Shown: positions 33,869 to 43,086 of the stretch, piece by piece | Position numbering within the stretch: position 1 is the first letter of the stretch | Layout: the number at the start of each line of letters is the position of its first letter | Assembly: GCF_030767025.1 (NCBI RefSeq) | Contig: NZ_JASITE010000001.1 | Location: 678,234-742,233, forward strand | Length of the DNA stretch: 64,000 nucleotides | DNA from: Nocardia sp. CC227C | GTDB taxonomy: Bacteria > Actinomycetota > Actinomycetes > Mycobacteriales > Mycobacteriaceae | Direction of reading: 5' to 3' | Program-made: the position numbers and the translations under genes | Notes under the pieces: model-generated | Told to the model about the DNA's origin: nothing | The model's database searches: none | The model's input: the letters and a program-made list of their open reading frames with translations, nothing else

Positions 33869-36800
33869 GTGACAAGCTCGTCTGAACGCGTTGGGGCGGG
33901 TGACGCAGGTCACGTCGAGGTACGTCTGGGAGAAGTCGTGAAATTCAATACGAAGTCCGTCGTGGGGCCCGTGCAGCGGCTGGTCGCCACCGCGCAGAAC
34001 GGGCTCGAGGTGATCCGGTTCGGGGGGCTGGCTCACGACATCGAATCGTCGCCGTACGAGGTCGTCGAGCGGAAGCGCATGTATCGCCTGCGCCATTATT
34101 TCCCCGACACCAGCGCGCCCGGCCGCCCGGTCGCGGTGCTGGTGCCGCCGCTCATGGTGAGCGCCGAACTGTGGGACGTGAACGCCGCCGACGGTGCGGT
34201 GGGGATTCTCGACGCCGCCGGAATCGACTGCTGGGTCGTGGATTTCGGCTCTCCGGCGGTGGAAGAGGGTGGCTGGCAGCGGGACCTGGCCGACCATGTG
34301 CTGGCCGTGAGCGCCGCCATCGACACCGTCGCCGAGATCACCGGGCGCGCGGTGCATCTCATGGGCTACTCGCAGGGCGGCATGTTCGCCTACCAGGCCA
34401 CCGCCTACCGCGGTGGGAAGGACGTCGACAGCATCGTCACCTTCGGCAGCCCGGTCGACATCGTGGCCGGGATGCCGCTGGGACTGCCGCACGGGCTGGC
34501 AGCCGATGTCGCGCAGTTCCTCGCCGACCATGTGCTCACCCGACTGCCCATCACCGATTCCATGGTGCGGCTGGGCTTCCAGGCCCTCGATCCGGTGAAG
34601 ACGGCGCGGGCGCGCCTGGACTTCCTGCGTCAGCTGCACAACCGCGAGGCACTGCTGCCCAAGGAGCGGCAGCGTCGCTTCCTGGAGGCCGAGGGCTGGC
34701 TCGGCTACCCGGGTCCGGCGCTCTCCGACCTGCTCGAGCAGTTCGTCCAGCACAATCGGATGATGCTGGGCGGCTTCGTCATTCGCGACCAGCCCATCTC
34801 GCTGGCGGATATCGAATGCCCGATCCTGGCCTTCGTCGGCGAGGTCGACGATATCGGCCAGCCCGCCGCCGTGCGCGGCATCAAGCGCGCCGCCCCCAAT
34901 GCCGAGGTGTACGAGGCGTCGCTGGTGGCCGGGCATTTCGGGCTGGTCGCCGGCAGCACCGCCACCACCCGCACCTGGCCGCTGGTGCGCGACTGGGTGC
35001 GCTGGGCGGACGGGCACGGCGAACTCCCCGCGGATATCTCGCCCATGGCCGAGCACGTGGCGCGCAACGGACAGCGTTCGACCCTCACCAGGATGGTGCA
35101 CGCCGCCGCCACTTTGGCCGAGGCCGGCACCAGTATCGGCAAGACGCTCGAGACCGTGGCGAGCAATTCGCTGCGCGGCTCGGTGGAGCTCACCGGGGAG
35201 GCGGCGCGCGCCCTGCCGCGCCTGACCCGCCTCGGCATGATCCAGCCGCACACCCGCATCTCGCTGGGTCGTCTGATGGACGAGCAGACACGGCGCGCGC
35301 CGCAGCGCGAATGCTTCCTCTTCGACGACCGCGTGCACACCAATGCCGCGGTGAACACCCGCATCGACAATGTGGTGCGCGGACTCGTCTCGGTGGGCGT
35401 GCGCCCGGCCACCCGGGTCGGCGTGGTCATGGAGACCCGGCCCAGCGCCCTGGTGGCCATCGCGGCGCTGTCGCGACTCGGCGCGGTGGCCGTATTGCTC
35501 GCACCGGGCAGTGAACTCGCGCAGGCCGTGGCGCTCACCGACACCAGACTGCTCATCGCCGATCCGGAGAATCTGCGCGACGCCGCGGCGACCGGGCTGC
35601 GCACGCTGGTGCTGGGCGGCGGCGAGAGCCGCGGCCTGGACATCCCGCTCGGCGGCGACGTGGTGGACATGGAGCAGATCGATCCGGCCGAGGTCGCCCT
35701 GCCCGGCTGGTACCGGCCGAATCCGGGCCTGGCGCGTGAGTTGGCCTTCGTCCTGGTGACGGGGACCGGCGACCGTTTCGACGTCAAGTACATCACCAAC
35801 CACCGCTGGGCGCTGTCGGCCTTCGGCACCGCCACCGCGGCCGATCTGGATCGCCGCGACACCGTGTACTGCCTCGCGCCGCTGCACCATTCGTCCGGAC
35901 TGCTGGTGAGTCTGGGCGGTGCCATCGCGGGCGGCAGCAGGATCGCGCTGGCCCGGTCGCTGGATCCGGCGCGGTTCGCCGAGGAGGTGCACCGCTACGG
36001 CGTCACCGTCGTCACCTACACCTGGACCATGCTGCGCGACATCCTCGACGCCGACACCTTCCCCAACGGGCACTCGCACCCCATCCGCCTGTTCATCGGT
36101 TCGGGCATGCCCGCCGGGCTGTGGCGGCGCACCCAGGAGCGCTTCGCCCCCGCACGGGTGCTGGAGTTCTACGCCTCCATCGAAGGCGATGTGGTGCTGG
36201 CGAACGTGTCCGGGCAGAAGATCGGCTCCAAGGGGCGGCCGGTGCCCGGCACCGCCAAGGTCGAACTCATCGCCTACGACCCCATGACCGACGAGATCCT
36301 GGTCGAGGATTCGGGTTTCGCGCGGCGCTGCGCCGACAACGAGGTGGGTCTGCTCATCGGCACCGCCTCCGATTCGGTGGACCTCTCCCGGGGCGGGCTG
36401 CGCGGGGTGTTCGCGCCCGGCGACGCCTGGATGCCGACGGAGAACCTCTTCCGCCGCGACAGCGACGGCGACTACTGGCTGATGGACCGGCGCGACACCG
36501 TCATCCACACCCCGCGCGGACCGGTCTACACCCATCCGATCGTCGATGTCCTCAACGACATCACGGCCGTCGATATGGAAGTGGCCTACGGACTTCCGGT
36601 CGGCGACCGCACCCTGGCGGTGGCCGCGCTCAGCGTCCGGTCGGGCTACCGCCTCGAGGCCGAGGACGTCGGCGAGGCGCTGCGCGCCCTGCCCCCGGAC
36701 CAGCGCCCCGATCTCGTCTACGTGGTCGACGAGATCCCGCGCAGCTCCACCTTCCGCCCCTCCACCCGCGCGGTGCAGGCCCAGGGCCGCCCGCGGCCCG

Positions 36801-36883
36801 GCGACCGGACCTGGTGGTACAACCGGGAATCCGACCGGTACGAGGTGCTGACCGCGGAGTTGGCGCAGCGCCTCTACGAGTGA
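33869..36883 (+). CDS. Fusion protein: PhaC-like alpha/beta hydrolase plus AMP-binding acyl-CoA synthetase domain
   Basis: A 1004-residue, two-domain protein. Residues about 60-385 are an alpha/beta hydrolase related to PHA synthases (VLVPPLMVSAELWD; nucleophile elbow LMGYSQGGMF with Ser168; AGHFGL with histidine near 359). Residues about 465-1000 are an AMP-binding fold of the FadD/FATP type (VGVVMETRPSALVAIAALSR; LHHSSGLLVSLGGAI; YWLMDRRDT late motif). The usual YTSGTTGxPKG loop is replaced by LVTGTGDRFDVKYIT, so adenylation chemistry may be altered. Similar fusions exist in mycolate-making actinomycetes, with lipid-related roles assumed. The GTG start is likely leaderless. Confidence 0.87.
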   Translation: MTSSSERVGAGDAGHVEVRLGEVVKFNTKSVVGPVQRLVATAQNGLEVIRFGGLAHDIESSPYEVVERKRMYRLRHYFPDTSAPGRPVAVLVPPLMVSAELWDVNAADGAVGILDAAGIDCWVVDFGSPAVEEGGWQRDLADHVLAVSAAIDTVAEITGRAVHLMGYSQGGMFAYQATAYRGGKDVDSIVTFGSPVDIVAGMPLGLPHGLAADVAQFLADHVLTRLPITDSMVRLGFQALDPVKTARARLDFLRQLHNREALLPKERQRRFLEAEGWLGYPGPALSDLLEQFVQHNRMMLGGFVIRDQPISLADIECPILAFVGEVDDIGQPAAVRGIKRAAPNAEVYEASLVAGHFGLVAGSTATTRTWPLVRDWVRWADGHGELPADISPMAEHVARNGQRSTLTRMVHAAATLAEAGTSIGKTLETVASNSLRGSVELTGEAARALPRLTRLGMIQPHTRISLGRLMDEQTRRAPQRECFLFDDRVHTNAAVNTRIDNVVRGLVSVGVRPATRVGVVMETRPSALVAIAALSRLGAVAVLLAPGSELAQAVALTDTRLLIADPENLRDAAATGLRTLVLGGGESRGLDIPLGGDVVDMEQIDPAEVALPGWYRPNPGLARELAFVLVTGTGDRFDVKYITNHRWALSAFGTATAADLDRRDTVYCLAPLHHSSGLLVSLGGAIAGGSRIALARSLDPARFAEEVHRYGVTVVTYTWTMLRDILDADTFPNGHSHPIRLFIGSGMPAGLWRRTQERFAPARVLEFYASIEGDVVLANVSGQKIGSKGRPVPGTAKVELIAYDPMTDEILVEDSGFARRCADNEVGLLIGTASDSVDLSRGGLRGVFAPGDAWMPTENLFRRDSDGDYWLMDRRDTVIHTPRGPVYTHPIVDVLNDITAVDMEVAYGLPVGDRTLAVAALSVRSGYRLEAEDVGEALRALPPDQRPDLVYVVDEIPRSSTFRPSTRAVQAQGRPRPGDRTWWYNRESDRYEVLTAELAQRLYE

Positions 36884-36923
36884 ACCCGACAGTGCGGTGC
36901 AGCCGCTCGGCCCCGCCGCGCGG

Positions 36924-38063
36924 CTACACCGTGAAGGCCGTGACCTCCTCGATCACGCGCCGCACCTGCTCGTCGGACAGGCCCGGCCACAGCGGTAGGC
37001 GCACCACGGTGGCGGAGAATTCGGCGCTGCGCACACAGGGCACCGGGGTGCGGCCCAGTTTCAGTCCGGCCGGGCTGGAGTCCAGGGGCACGTAGTGGAA
37101 CGGGGCCACGATGCCGCGCTCGGCGAGGTGGCGGATGAGGTCGTCGCGCCGGTCCTCGGTGGGGACCCGCAGGTAGTACAGGTGCGCGGTGTGCTCGCGG
37201 TCGGCGGGCACGGTCATCAGGCGAATATCGTTGCGGCGCGCCCAGCCCGACAGCCCGGCGGCGTAGGCGTCCCACACCCGGTGCCGGTTGGCCTGGATGG
37301 TGTCGAACTCGGCCAGCTGCGCGTCCAGCACCGCGGCATTGAGTTCGCTGGGCAGATAGCTGGAGCCGATGTCCTGCCAGGAGTACTTGTCCACCGCGCC
37401 GCGCAGGAACCGCGCCCGGTCGGTGCCCTTCTCCCGGATGATCTCCGCCCGCGCCATCAGGATGTCGTCGGTGAGCAGCACCGCGCCGCCCTCACCGCAG
37501 TGCACGTTCTTCGTGTCGTGGAAGCTGAGCGCGCCGACCGTGCCGATCGTTCCCAGCGACCGCCCCCGCCAGGTGCCGCCGAGCCCGTGCGCGTTGTCCT
37601 CGATGACGGCGAAGCCGTGGGTGGCCGCCAGGTCCAGCAGCCGGTCCATCTCCGCGCCCACGCCGCCGTAGTGGATGACCACGACGGCCTTGGTGCGCTC
37701 GGTGACCACGGCCGCCACCGCGTCCGGATCCAGATTGCCGGTGGCGGAGTCGATATCGGCGAACACCACCGTCGCCCCGCGCAGCGCCATGGCGGTGGCG
37801 GTGGAGGTGAAGGCGAAACTGGGGACGATCACCTCGTCGTCCGGTCCGAGTTCCAGCAGCAGCCCGGCCATTTCCAGGGCATGGGTGCACGAGGTGGTGA
37901 GCAGAACGTGCGGGGTCCCGGTGATGGCCGCCAGTTTGGCGGTGGCCGCCGCGGTGAACCGGCCGTCGCCGTGGCTGTGGTCCGAGTCGAGCACGGCTTC
38001 CAGATTCGCCAGCTCCCGGCTCGCCCGGAACGGGCGGCTGAAGATGATGCGTTCGGTGCTCAC
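36924..38063 (-). CDS. wecE: dTDP-4-amino-4,6-dideoxygalactose transaminase-like (DegT/DnrJ/EryC1)
   Basis: A 379-residue PLP sugar aminotransferase. The PLP lysine is Lys185 in SFHDTKNVHCGEGGA, the motif typical of WecE/RffA; TTSCTHALEMAGLLL and PSFAFTSTATAM are also matching. The enzyme would transaminate a dTDP-4-keto-6-deoxyhexose with glutamate. The gene is divergent from a giant membrane protein and shares with the second such pair a repeated promoter segment. No other dTDP-sugar genes are in the window, so its substrate must be supplied from elsewhere. Confidence 0.9.
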   Translation of the reverse strand: MSTERIIFSRPFRASRELANLEAVLDSDHSHGDGRFTAAATAKLAAITGTPHVLLTTSCTHALEMAGLLLELGPDDEVIVPSFAFTSTATAMALRGATVVFADIDSATGNLDPDAVAAVVTERTKAVVVIHYGGVGAEMDRLLDLAATHGFAVIEDNAHGLGGTWRGRSLGTIGTVGALSFHDTKNVHCGEGGAVLLTDDILMARAEIIREKGTDRARFLRGAVDKYSWQDIGSSYLPSELNAAVLDAQLAEFDTIQANRHRVWDAYAAGLSGWARRNDIRLMTVPADREHTAHLYYLRVPTEDRRDDLIRHLAERGIVAPFHYVPLDSSPAGLKLGRTPVPCVRSAEFSATVVRLPLWPGLSDEQVRRVIEEVTAFTV

Positions 38064-38137
38064 CGGAGTTCGGTCCCCCTCGTGGCGGTCGGCGACGGCC
38101 CGTATCGTCCGACCGCATGCCGAACGGCAGAGCCCGA

Positions 38138-38253
38138 GCGTCGAACTCTAACACGGTGTGGCGGCCGGGAATCGGCATCGCCGCCGACGAACGCGCGGCC
38201 CGCGCGCGGGTGCGGTGAAAATTCCCGGGGCCTGCCTGTAGGGTCTGGAACTC
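38138..38253. promoter_or_regulatory. Divergent promoter region, copy 1
   Basis: ACTCTAACACGGTG (38145-38158) reads TAGAGT on the minus strand, a likely -10 for the aminotransferase about 80 bases away. On the plus strand TAGGGT (38239-38244) ends nine bases before the membrane-protein GTG. Both elements, with the same order and near-identical spacing, recur at 42996-43086. Confidence 0.6.
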
Positions 38254-40641
38254 GTGGTGGACAGTGGAGTTCTCGGTACGCGGCGTGCGGTGTTCCGGTG
38301 GGGGTTCGTCACCTCGATCGGCGTGGTGCTCGGCTATGCGGCGGTGCTGTTGGCCGACGCGCGCCACTTCTACACCGATGACACCGAATCCCAGTACGCC
38401 CCACTGTGGGTGATGCTCGGCCGCGCCCTGCGCGAGGGCACCTTCCCGGCGATGGTTCCCGACCAGTGGATGTCGGGCAACTACACCATGGAGGAGGCGG
38501 GCCTGTTCAACCCGCCGCAGCTGCTGATCGACCTGATCGCGCCCTCGGTGCCGAATCTCGCCGTGTACGCCACCATTGTCAAACTGCTGTTCTCCATCCT
38601 CGCGGGCTTGGGCGTGTACCGCGTCTGCCTGGTCTACGGCGCGCGCCCGGAATGGGCGGCGGTCGCGGGCGTCGCCTTCCCGTTCTCCGGCTTCTTCCTG
38701 TTCTTCGACACCGCCAGCTGGATGACCTCGCTCACCGGCACCGCGTACATGCTGCACGCGTGGGCGTCGGCGGTGCGCTATGTGCGGGGGAAGGGCGGGC
38801 CGATTCCCGTATTCGTCTTCCTGTACCTGGCGATTTCGGTGCAGTACGTCTTCCCCGCGGTCGAATCCGCGCTCATGCTCGTCGCCGTCGCCGTGGGCGA
38901 AATCGTCCGCCACCACGGTTGGCGGCCGGTGCAGCGCCTGATCCTGTCGGCGTTGCGCGTGACGGTGGACGGGCTGCTGTCGATCACCTCGCGCCGCGGC
39001 ACGACACGGGTCGGGTACGACCTCCTCCGCCCGCCGTGGTCGGAATTGCTGAGCACCGCTGCTCGCTCCTGGGGGCCGGTGTCGCGACTGGCACTGGTCG
39101 CGACGTGCGCCGGGCTTGCGGGGCTGTTGACGTATCTGCCGTCCATGCTGTCGGCCAAGGTGAGCTGGCGCGGCACGGCGCAGATCAATAACGACCAGTT
39201 CCTCACGGTGCCCTGGTCGGAATCGCTGAACGCCAGTCTGCCCAGCGCCTATCCGGCGTTCAGCTCGTGGTGGGGCTATGTGCAGCCGCTGCCCATGACC
39301 TATATCGCCTGGTTCCTGATTCCGGCGCTGGCCTTCGTGGACTGGCGGCGGGCGCGCGAGCACTGGCGGGATTTCATCTCCATCGGGCTGTTCGCCGTGA
39401 TGGCGCTGATGTGGACCGCCGGTCCGGGCACCATCGGACCGCTGCGCTGGCCCGCCCGCGTACTGCCCATGCTGGCCGTCGGACTGCTGGTGCTGGTGTG
39501 CGTGCTGCTGGGCCGGTTCGGCACGGTCCGCGACTGGCGCGGGCGCGCCGTCGCGGCCGGGGTGCTGATCCTGCTGCTGTGGGTGCGCACCTTCTCCGCC
39601 GATCCGCACCGCATCGGCTGGCACGTGCTCGCGGCGGTGGTGGTCGCGGCGCTGACCGCGGCCGTGGTCGCGGTGGGCCGCACCCGCGGTATCGCGGCGG
39701 CCTGCCTGCTGACCATCGCCGCCATGTTCCCCATAGCGTTCTTCCAGGTGCGCGCGGTGCAGCCGAATCTCATGTCCTGGAATCTGCCCGCCGACCGGCA
39801 GCAGGCGATGGCGGCGTTCCCGGATTTCGAGGGCCGCAATATCCAGCTCGGCGACCGCGGTCTGATCGGCCCGCCGGACAAATCGCTCGACCGCGCCTAC
39901 GGTTCCCTGGTCTTCGGCAACTACGCCAAGGACCTGGAGCTGAACTACGTCCAGGGCTACACCCCCAACGGGCACTTCTACTTCGGTGAAATGCTGTGCA
40001 TGCGCTGGGACGGCAGCACCTGCCCGGACGCCTACCGCCGCCTGTTCGCCCCCGAACCGACCACCGGCCGCACCGTCGTGGACCTCATGCTGCTGGACCG
40101 GGTGATCCTGCAACGGGCCATGTTCCCCGACGCCCGCACTCAACCCGCCCCGCAAGGGTGGCACTGGGTGGACTACCCGGGCCACGACCAGTGGATCTCG
40201 GTGCTGGAGCGCGACGGCGGCCCCGTCTCGGGACTGAACGGCCGCGTCGCCGACGCCCGCGACGTCACCGCGACCTCGACCGCGGAGACCGATGCCACCA
40301 GCCGGGTCCGGGTGACCTCCGACGACGGCGGCCGCGTGGTCTTCGCCCGGCTGGGCTGGCCCGGCTACCGCGTCACCCTGAACGGACAGGACATCTCCTT
40401 CACTACGGTCGCGAACTCCTTTGTGGCCGTGGATATCCCGGCGGGCACCCGGGACGCGGAACTGGTGCTCACCTGGCGGCCGCCGGGCTGGAAGATCGGC
40501 ATGGCCACCGGTGCCGCCGGAGTGTTCGGAGTCGCGGTGCTGCAGTGGCTCTACGTGCGGTCGCGGCGCGCGGACACACCGGATTCGCCCGGCGAGTCCT
40601 CCGGGGAATCGGAACGCGAACTGGCAGGCTCGGTTTCGTGA
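38254..40641 (+). CDS. Large multi-pass membrane protein, GT-C/YfhO-like (paralog 1)
   Basis: A 795-residue membrane protein with about 11-13 hydrophobic helices and a roughly 200-residue C-terminal extracytoplasmic beta-rich domain ending in one more helix. HFYTDDTESQYAPLW soon after helix 1 is an acidic loop motif like the metal/donor site of GT-C enzymes, and GNYTMEEAGLFNPPQLL follows. GT-C enzymes use polyprenyl-phosphate sugars on the outside of the membrane. It is 50-60% or more identical by eye to the 43087 gene and carries an extra segment of about 45 residues near 240-290. The GTG overlaps nothing upstream and appears leaderless; the stop overlaps gtrA by four bases. Confidence 0.8.
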   Translation: MVDSGVLGTRRAVFRWGFVTSIGVVLGYAAVLLADARHFYTDDTESQYAPLWVMLGRALREGTFPAMVPDQWMSGNYTMEEAGLFNPPQLLIDLIAPSVPNLAVYATIVKLLFSILAGLGVYRVCLVYGARPEWAAVAGVAFPFSGFFLFFDTASWMTSLTGTAYMLHAWASAVRYVRGKGGPIPVFVFLYLAISVQYVFPAVESALMLVAVAVGEIVRHHGWRPVQRLILSALRVTVDGLLSITSRRGTTRVGYDLLRPPWSELLSTAARSWGPVSRLALVATCAGLAGLLTYLPSMLSAKVSWRGTAQINNDQFLTVPWSESLNASLPSAYPAFSSWWGYVQPLPMTYIAWFLIPALAFVDWRRAREHWRDFISIGLFAVMALMWTAGPGTIGPLRWPARVLPMLAVGLLVLVCVLLGRFGTVRDWRGRAVAAGVLILLLWVRTFSADPHRIGWHVLAAVVVAALTAAVVAVGRTRGIAAACLLTIAAMFPIAFFQVRAVQPNLMSWNLPADRQQAMAAFPDFEGRNIQLGDRGLIGPPDKSLDRAYGSLVFGNYAKDLELNYVQGYTPNGHFYFGEMLCMRWDGSTCPDAYRRLFAPEPTTGRTVVDLMLLDRVILQRAMFPDARTQPAPQGWHWVDYPGHDQWISVLERDGGPVSGLNGRVADARDVTATSTAETDATSRVRVTSDDGGRVVFARLGWPGYRVTLNGQDISFTTVANSFVAVDIPAGTRDAELVLTWRPPGWKIGMATGAAGVFGVAVLQWLYVRSRRADTPDSPGESSGESERELAGSVS

Positions 40642-41129
40642 GCACCGCCGACTACTCGCCCGAGCTGACGGTGGACTCCGGCACCGCCGCCGAGCCCGCC
40701 GCGGCCGCGCCGCCCGGGCTGCTGCTGCGCCTGGTACGGCGGCAGGAGGTCGCGTTCGCGCTGGTGGGCGGCTTCAACACGGTGCTCGGGATGGCGCTCA
40801 CGGTGTGCTGGCTGACCGTGCTGGAGGGCCACGTCGCCAAGGCGGCCGCGGTGGCGCTGGCCCCCGCGCTGGCCTACGCCGTCAGCATCGTGGTGGCCTT
40901 CACGCTGCACCGCACCCTGGTCTTCCGGGTGCACGGGCACGCCCTGCGCGACTTCGTGGCCTTCGTCGGCGTCAATTCCGGTGGGCTGGCGCTGAACCTG
41001 CTGCTGCTCCAGGTGGCGGTGTCGGTCCTGCACTGTCCGGAGAAGCCCGCGGCCGTGGTGGTGATGGGCCTGGTCGCCGTCGCCAGCTTCTTCGGGCACC
41101 GGCACATCTCGTTCCGCCGCTCACACTGA
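40638..41129 (+). CDS. GtrA family membrane protein
   Basis: A 163-residue GtrA/DPMS-type protein with four membrane helices after a 30-residue Pro/Ala-rich cytoplasmic start (FALVGGFNTVLGMALTVCWL; LAPALAYAVSIVVAFTLHRT; final FFGHRHISFRRSH). GtrA proteins are thought to flip polyprenyl-phosphate sugars. It starts at a GTG inside the stop of the giant membrane protein, so the two are coupled. Together with the GtrB-like transferase nearby it would supply an outward-facing sugar donor. Confidence 0.9.
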   Translation: MSTADYSPELTVDSGTAAEPAAAAPPGLLLRLVRRQEVAFALVGGFNTVLGMALTVCWLTVLEGHVAKAAAVALAPALAYAVSIVVAFTLHRTLVFRVHGHALRDFVAFVGVNSGGLALNLLLLQVAVSVLHCPEKPAAVVVMGLVAVASFFGHRHISFRRSH

Positions 41130-41174
41130 GACGCCCGCCACACGGAAAGGCGGAGGAACCGGACAGGTGGCATA

Positions 41175-41819
41175 GTGCGTTCAACGGAAGCCGTTGTCCG
41201 CCAACTGTTCAGGATCGACGTGAGTACCAGCTTCATCTACCGGCACGGAACCGTCTACGAACTGCTCATGCGCGGGTTGTACGGCCGACACTACGCCGCG
41301 CGCTATCGCGCCATCGCCGCCCTGGTTCCCGAGCACGCCGAGGTGCTCGATCTGTGCTGCGGTCCGGCCACCCTCTACACCCGGCACCTGCGGAAGAAGT
41401 CGGTGCGCTACACCGGACTCGACCTCAACGAGCGTTTCATCACCCGGCTGATCCGCGCGGGCGGCAGCGGACAGGTATGGAATCTGCGCGAGGACACCCC
41501 GCTGCCCGCCGCCGACCACGTCATCATGCAGGGCAGCCTCTACCACTTCCTGCCCGACCCGGAACCGGTCCTGGACCGCATGCTCGACGCCGCGCGGGAA
41601 CGGGTGATCATCGCCGAACCGGTGCGGAATCTGACCAGCAGCCGCCATCGCGCCATGGCCGGGCTCGGCGGACGCCTCACCGACGCCGGAGACGGCACCC
41701 GGCCGCTGCGCTTCGACGAGGAAACCCTCGACGAACTCTTCCGCGGCTTCCCCGAACACGTCGAGGAGCGCCGCCTCATCGCGGGCGGACGGGAGAAGCT
41801 CTACCTGCTGCGGCCCTGA
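41175..41819 (+). CDS. Class I SAM-dependent methyltransferase
   Basis: A 214-residue methyltransferase with SAM motif I VLDLCCGPATLY and acidic motif YTGLDLNERF; motif IV reads HVIMQGSLYHFLPDP, common in sugar or lipid O-methyltransferases. It lies 45 bases after gtrA on the same strand, so it may modify the same glycan or lipid; the substrate is unknown. The start is uncertain: GTG at 41175 is used, with GTG at 41220 (MSTSFIYRHG) as an alternative. Confidence 0.83.
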   Translation: MRSTEAVVRQLFRIDVSTSFIYRHGTVYELLMRGLYGRHYAARYRAIAALVPEHAEVLDLCCGPATLYTRHLRKKSVRYTGLDLNERFITRLIRAGGSGQVWNLREDTPLPAADHVIMQGSLYHFLPDPEPVLDRMLDAARERVIIAEPVRNLTSSRHRAMAGLGGRLTDAGDGTRPLRFDEETLDELFRGFPEHVEERRLIAGGREKLYLLRP

Positions 41820-41828
41820 GGCGGATGG

Positions 41829-42920
41829 TCAGCCCCCGACGTGCTCGACCTCGCGGTTCACGGCCGCGGTGCGCGCGGCATCGGGTCGCGGCGTCGGCGA
41901 ATCCACGGTCAGATACAGCGGTTTGCCCACCAGGATGTGCAGCGCCACGCCCAGGTATTCGGCGATCAGGCCGAGGGAGAACAGGATCGCGCCCGAGCAC
42001 AGCAGCAGCACCACGATGGTGGACGCCCAACCCTCGGGGGCCCAGTTCTCGCGGGTGAGCACCTGGAACACCACGACCGCGGCCAGCGCCACCCCGGCCA
42101 GCGCCAGGGTGACGCCCAGCATGCTCACCAGGCGCAGGCCGCGGGTTCCGCTGCACAGCACCATCTTCCAGAACAGCGAGAACAGGCGGCGATAGTCGTA
42201 CCCGGATTCCTCGCGGCCCTCCGCGCGCAGCGTCACCGGCACCTGGGCGACCGTCCCGACCACCCAGGTCAGCGCCACGTCCAGGTACACGCCATTGGAG
42301 GCGACATCGGCGAGCTGGCGGCCGATATCGCCGCGGATGAGCCGGTAGCTTTCGAAGCGGGTGGAATCCGGGAAGGCGAAGACGGTGGCCAGCACCAGTT
42401 TCGCGCCGCGCGAGGTGAGATTGCGCAGGAAGCCGTGCGGGCGGGTGTTCGTCGGTTTGGAGTAGATCAGGTCGGCGCGCCGCTCCAGCGCGGCGTCCAG
42501 GAACGCGCCGATGAACGCCGGATCGTGCTGACCGTCCTCGTCCATGGTGACGATCCAGTCGCCACCCGCCGCCGACATCCCGGCGATGGTCGCCGCGTCC
42601 TGTCCGAAATTGCGGCTCAGCCAGACGGCGCGCACCTCGGGGTAGGCGGCACGCAGCTCCTGTATGACCACGTCGGAGCGGTCCGGACCGTGATCGTGCA
42701 CCAGAATGATCTCGGAGACCGCGAACGGGACGCCGCCCGGCGTCGTGGTGGCCTCGGTCAGCGCGTGCAGCTCGGTGACCAGCGCGGCGATGGTGTGCTC
42801 ACCGCGGTACACCGGAACCACGACCGAGACCGCGTGCGGCCGGTCGACACCGGGCCGGATCGGATGCTCCGCGTCGGTCTCGATATCGGAGTGGTACATG
42901 CGTCGGGAGGGAATCGGCAT
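41829..42920 (-). CDS. Family 2 glycosyltransferase, GtrB/polyprenyl-phosphate sugar synthase type
   Basis: A 363-residue GT2 enzyme. The GT-A domain begins at VSVVVPVYRGEHTIAALV and has the DXD-type motif VTMDEDGQHDP; two C-terminal membrane helices (about 270-330) match the GtrB/ArnC group that transfers a sugar from a nucleotide donor to polyprenyl phosphate. It converges on the methyltransferase gene and diverges from the second giant membrane protein, with a promoter region duplicated from the first pair. The sugar is unknown; an amino sugar made with the WecE-like enzyme is one possibility. Confidence 0.88.
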   Translation of the reverse strand: MPIPSRRMYHSDIETDAEHPIRPGVDRPHAVSVVVPVYRGEHTIAALVTELHALTEATTTPGGVPFAVSEIILVHDHGPDRSDVVIQELRAAYPEVRAVWLSRNFGQDAATIAGMSAAGGDWIVTMDEDGQHDPAFIGAFLDAALERRADLIYSKPTNTRPHGFLRNLTSRGAKLVLATVFAFPDSTRFESYRLIRGDIGRQLADVASNGVYLDVALTWVVGTVAQVPVTLRAEGREESGYDYRRLFSLFWKMVLCSGTRGLRLVSMLGVTLALAGVALAAVVVFQVLTRENWAPEGWASTIVVLLLCSGAILFSLGLIAEYLGVALHILVGKPLYLTVDSPTPRPDAARTAAVNREVEHVGG

Positions 42921-42995
42921 CAGCTGAATCGACTTTCGATGATCGGTACGCGTGCCGGTACTCCTCGAGGAATGGCTGGAGCCCGAGCCGCGAGC

Positions 42996-43086
42996 ACTCT
43001 AACACGGTGCCCGACACCGTCCGGGATATCGGCCGCGCGGTCGCGCGCCTGCCGAGAACCGTGACTCCCGGTAGGGTGGGGAACTC
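42996..43086. promoter_or_regulatory. Divergent promoter region, copy 2
   Basis: The motif ACTCTAACACGGTG (42996-43009) is identical to the one at 38145-38158 and gives a minus-strand TAGAGT about 75 bases before the glycosyltransferase start. TAGGGT (43072-43077) lies nine bases before the GTG at 43087, as in copy 1. The preceding GCCCGAGC is also shared. Confidence 0.6.

Noticed and set aside
33755..36535. Antisense open frame of 926 codons opposite the hydrolase/AMP-binding gene
   Set aside because: Long antisense frames are expected at this GC content; its translation is His/Gly/Arg-rich with no domain, whereas the plus strand has clear motifs. The same applies to long minus frames at 37492-40185 and 42799-45438.
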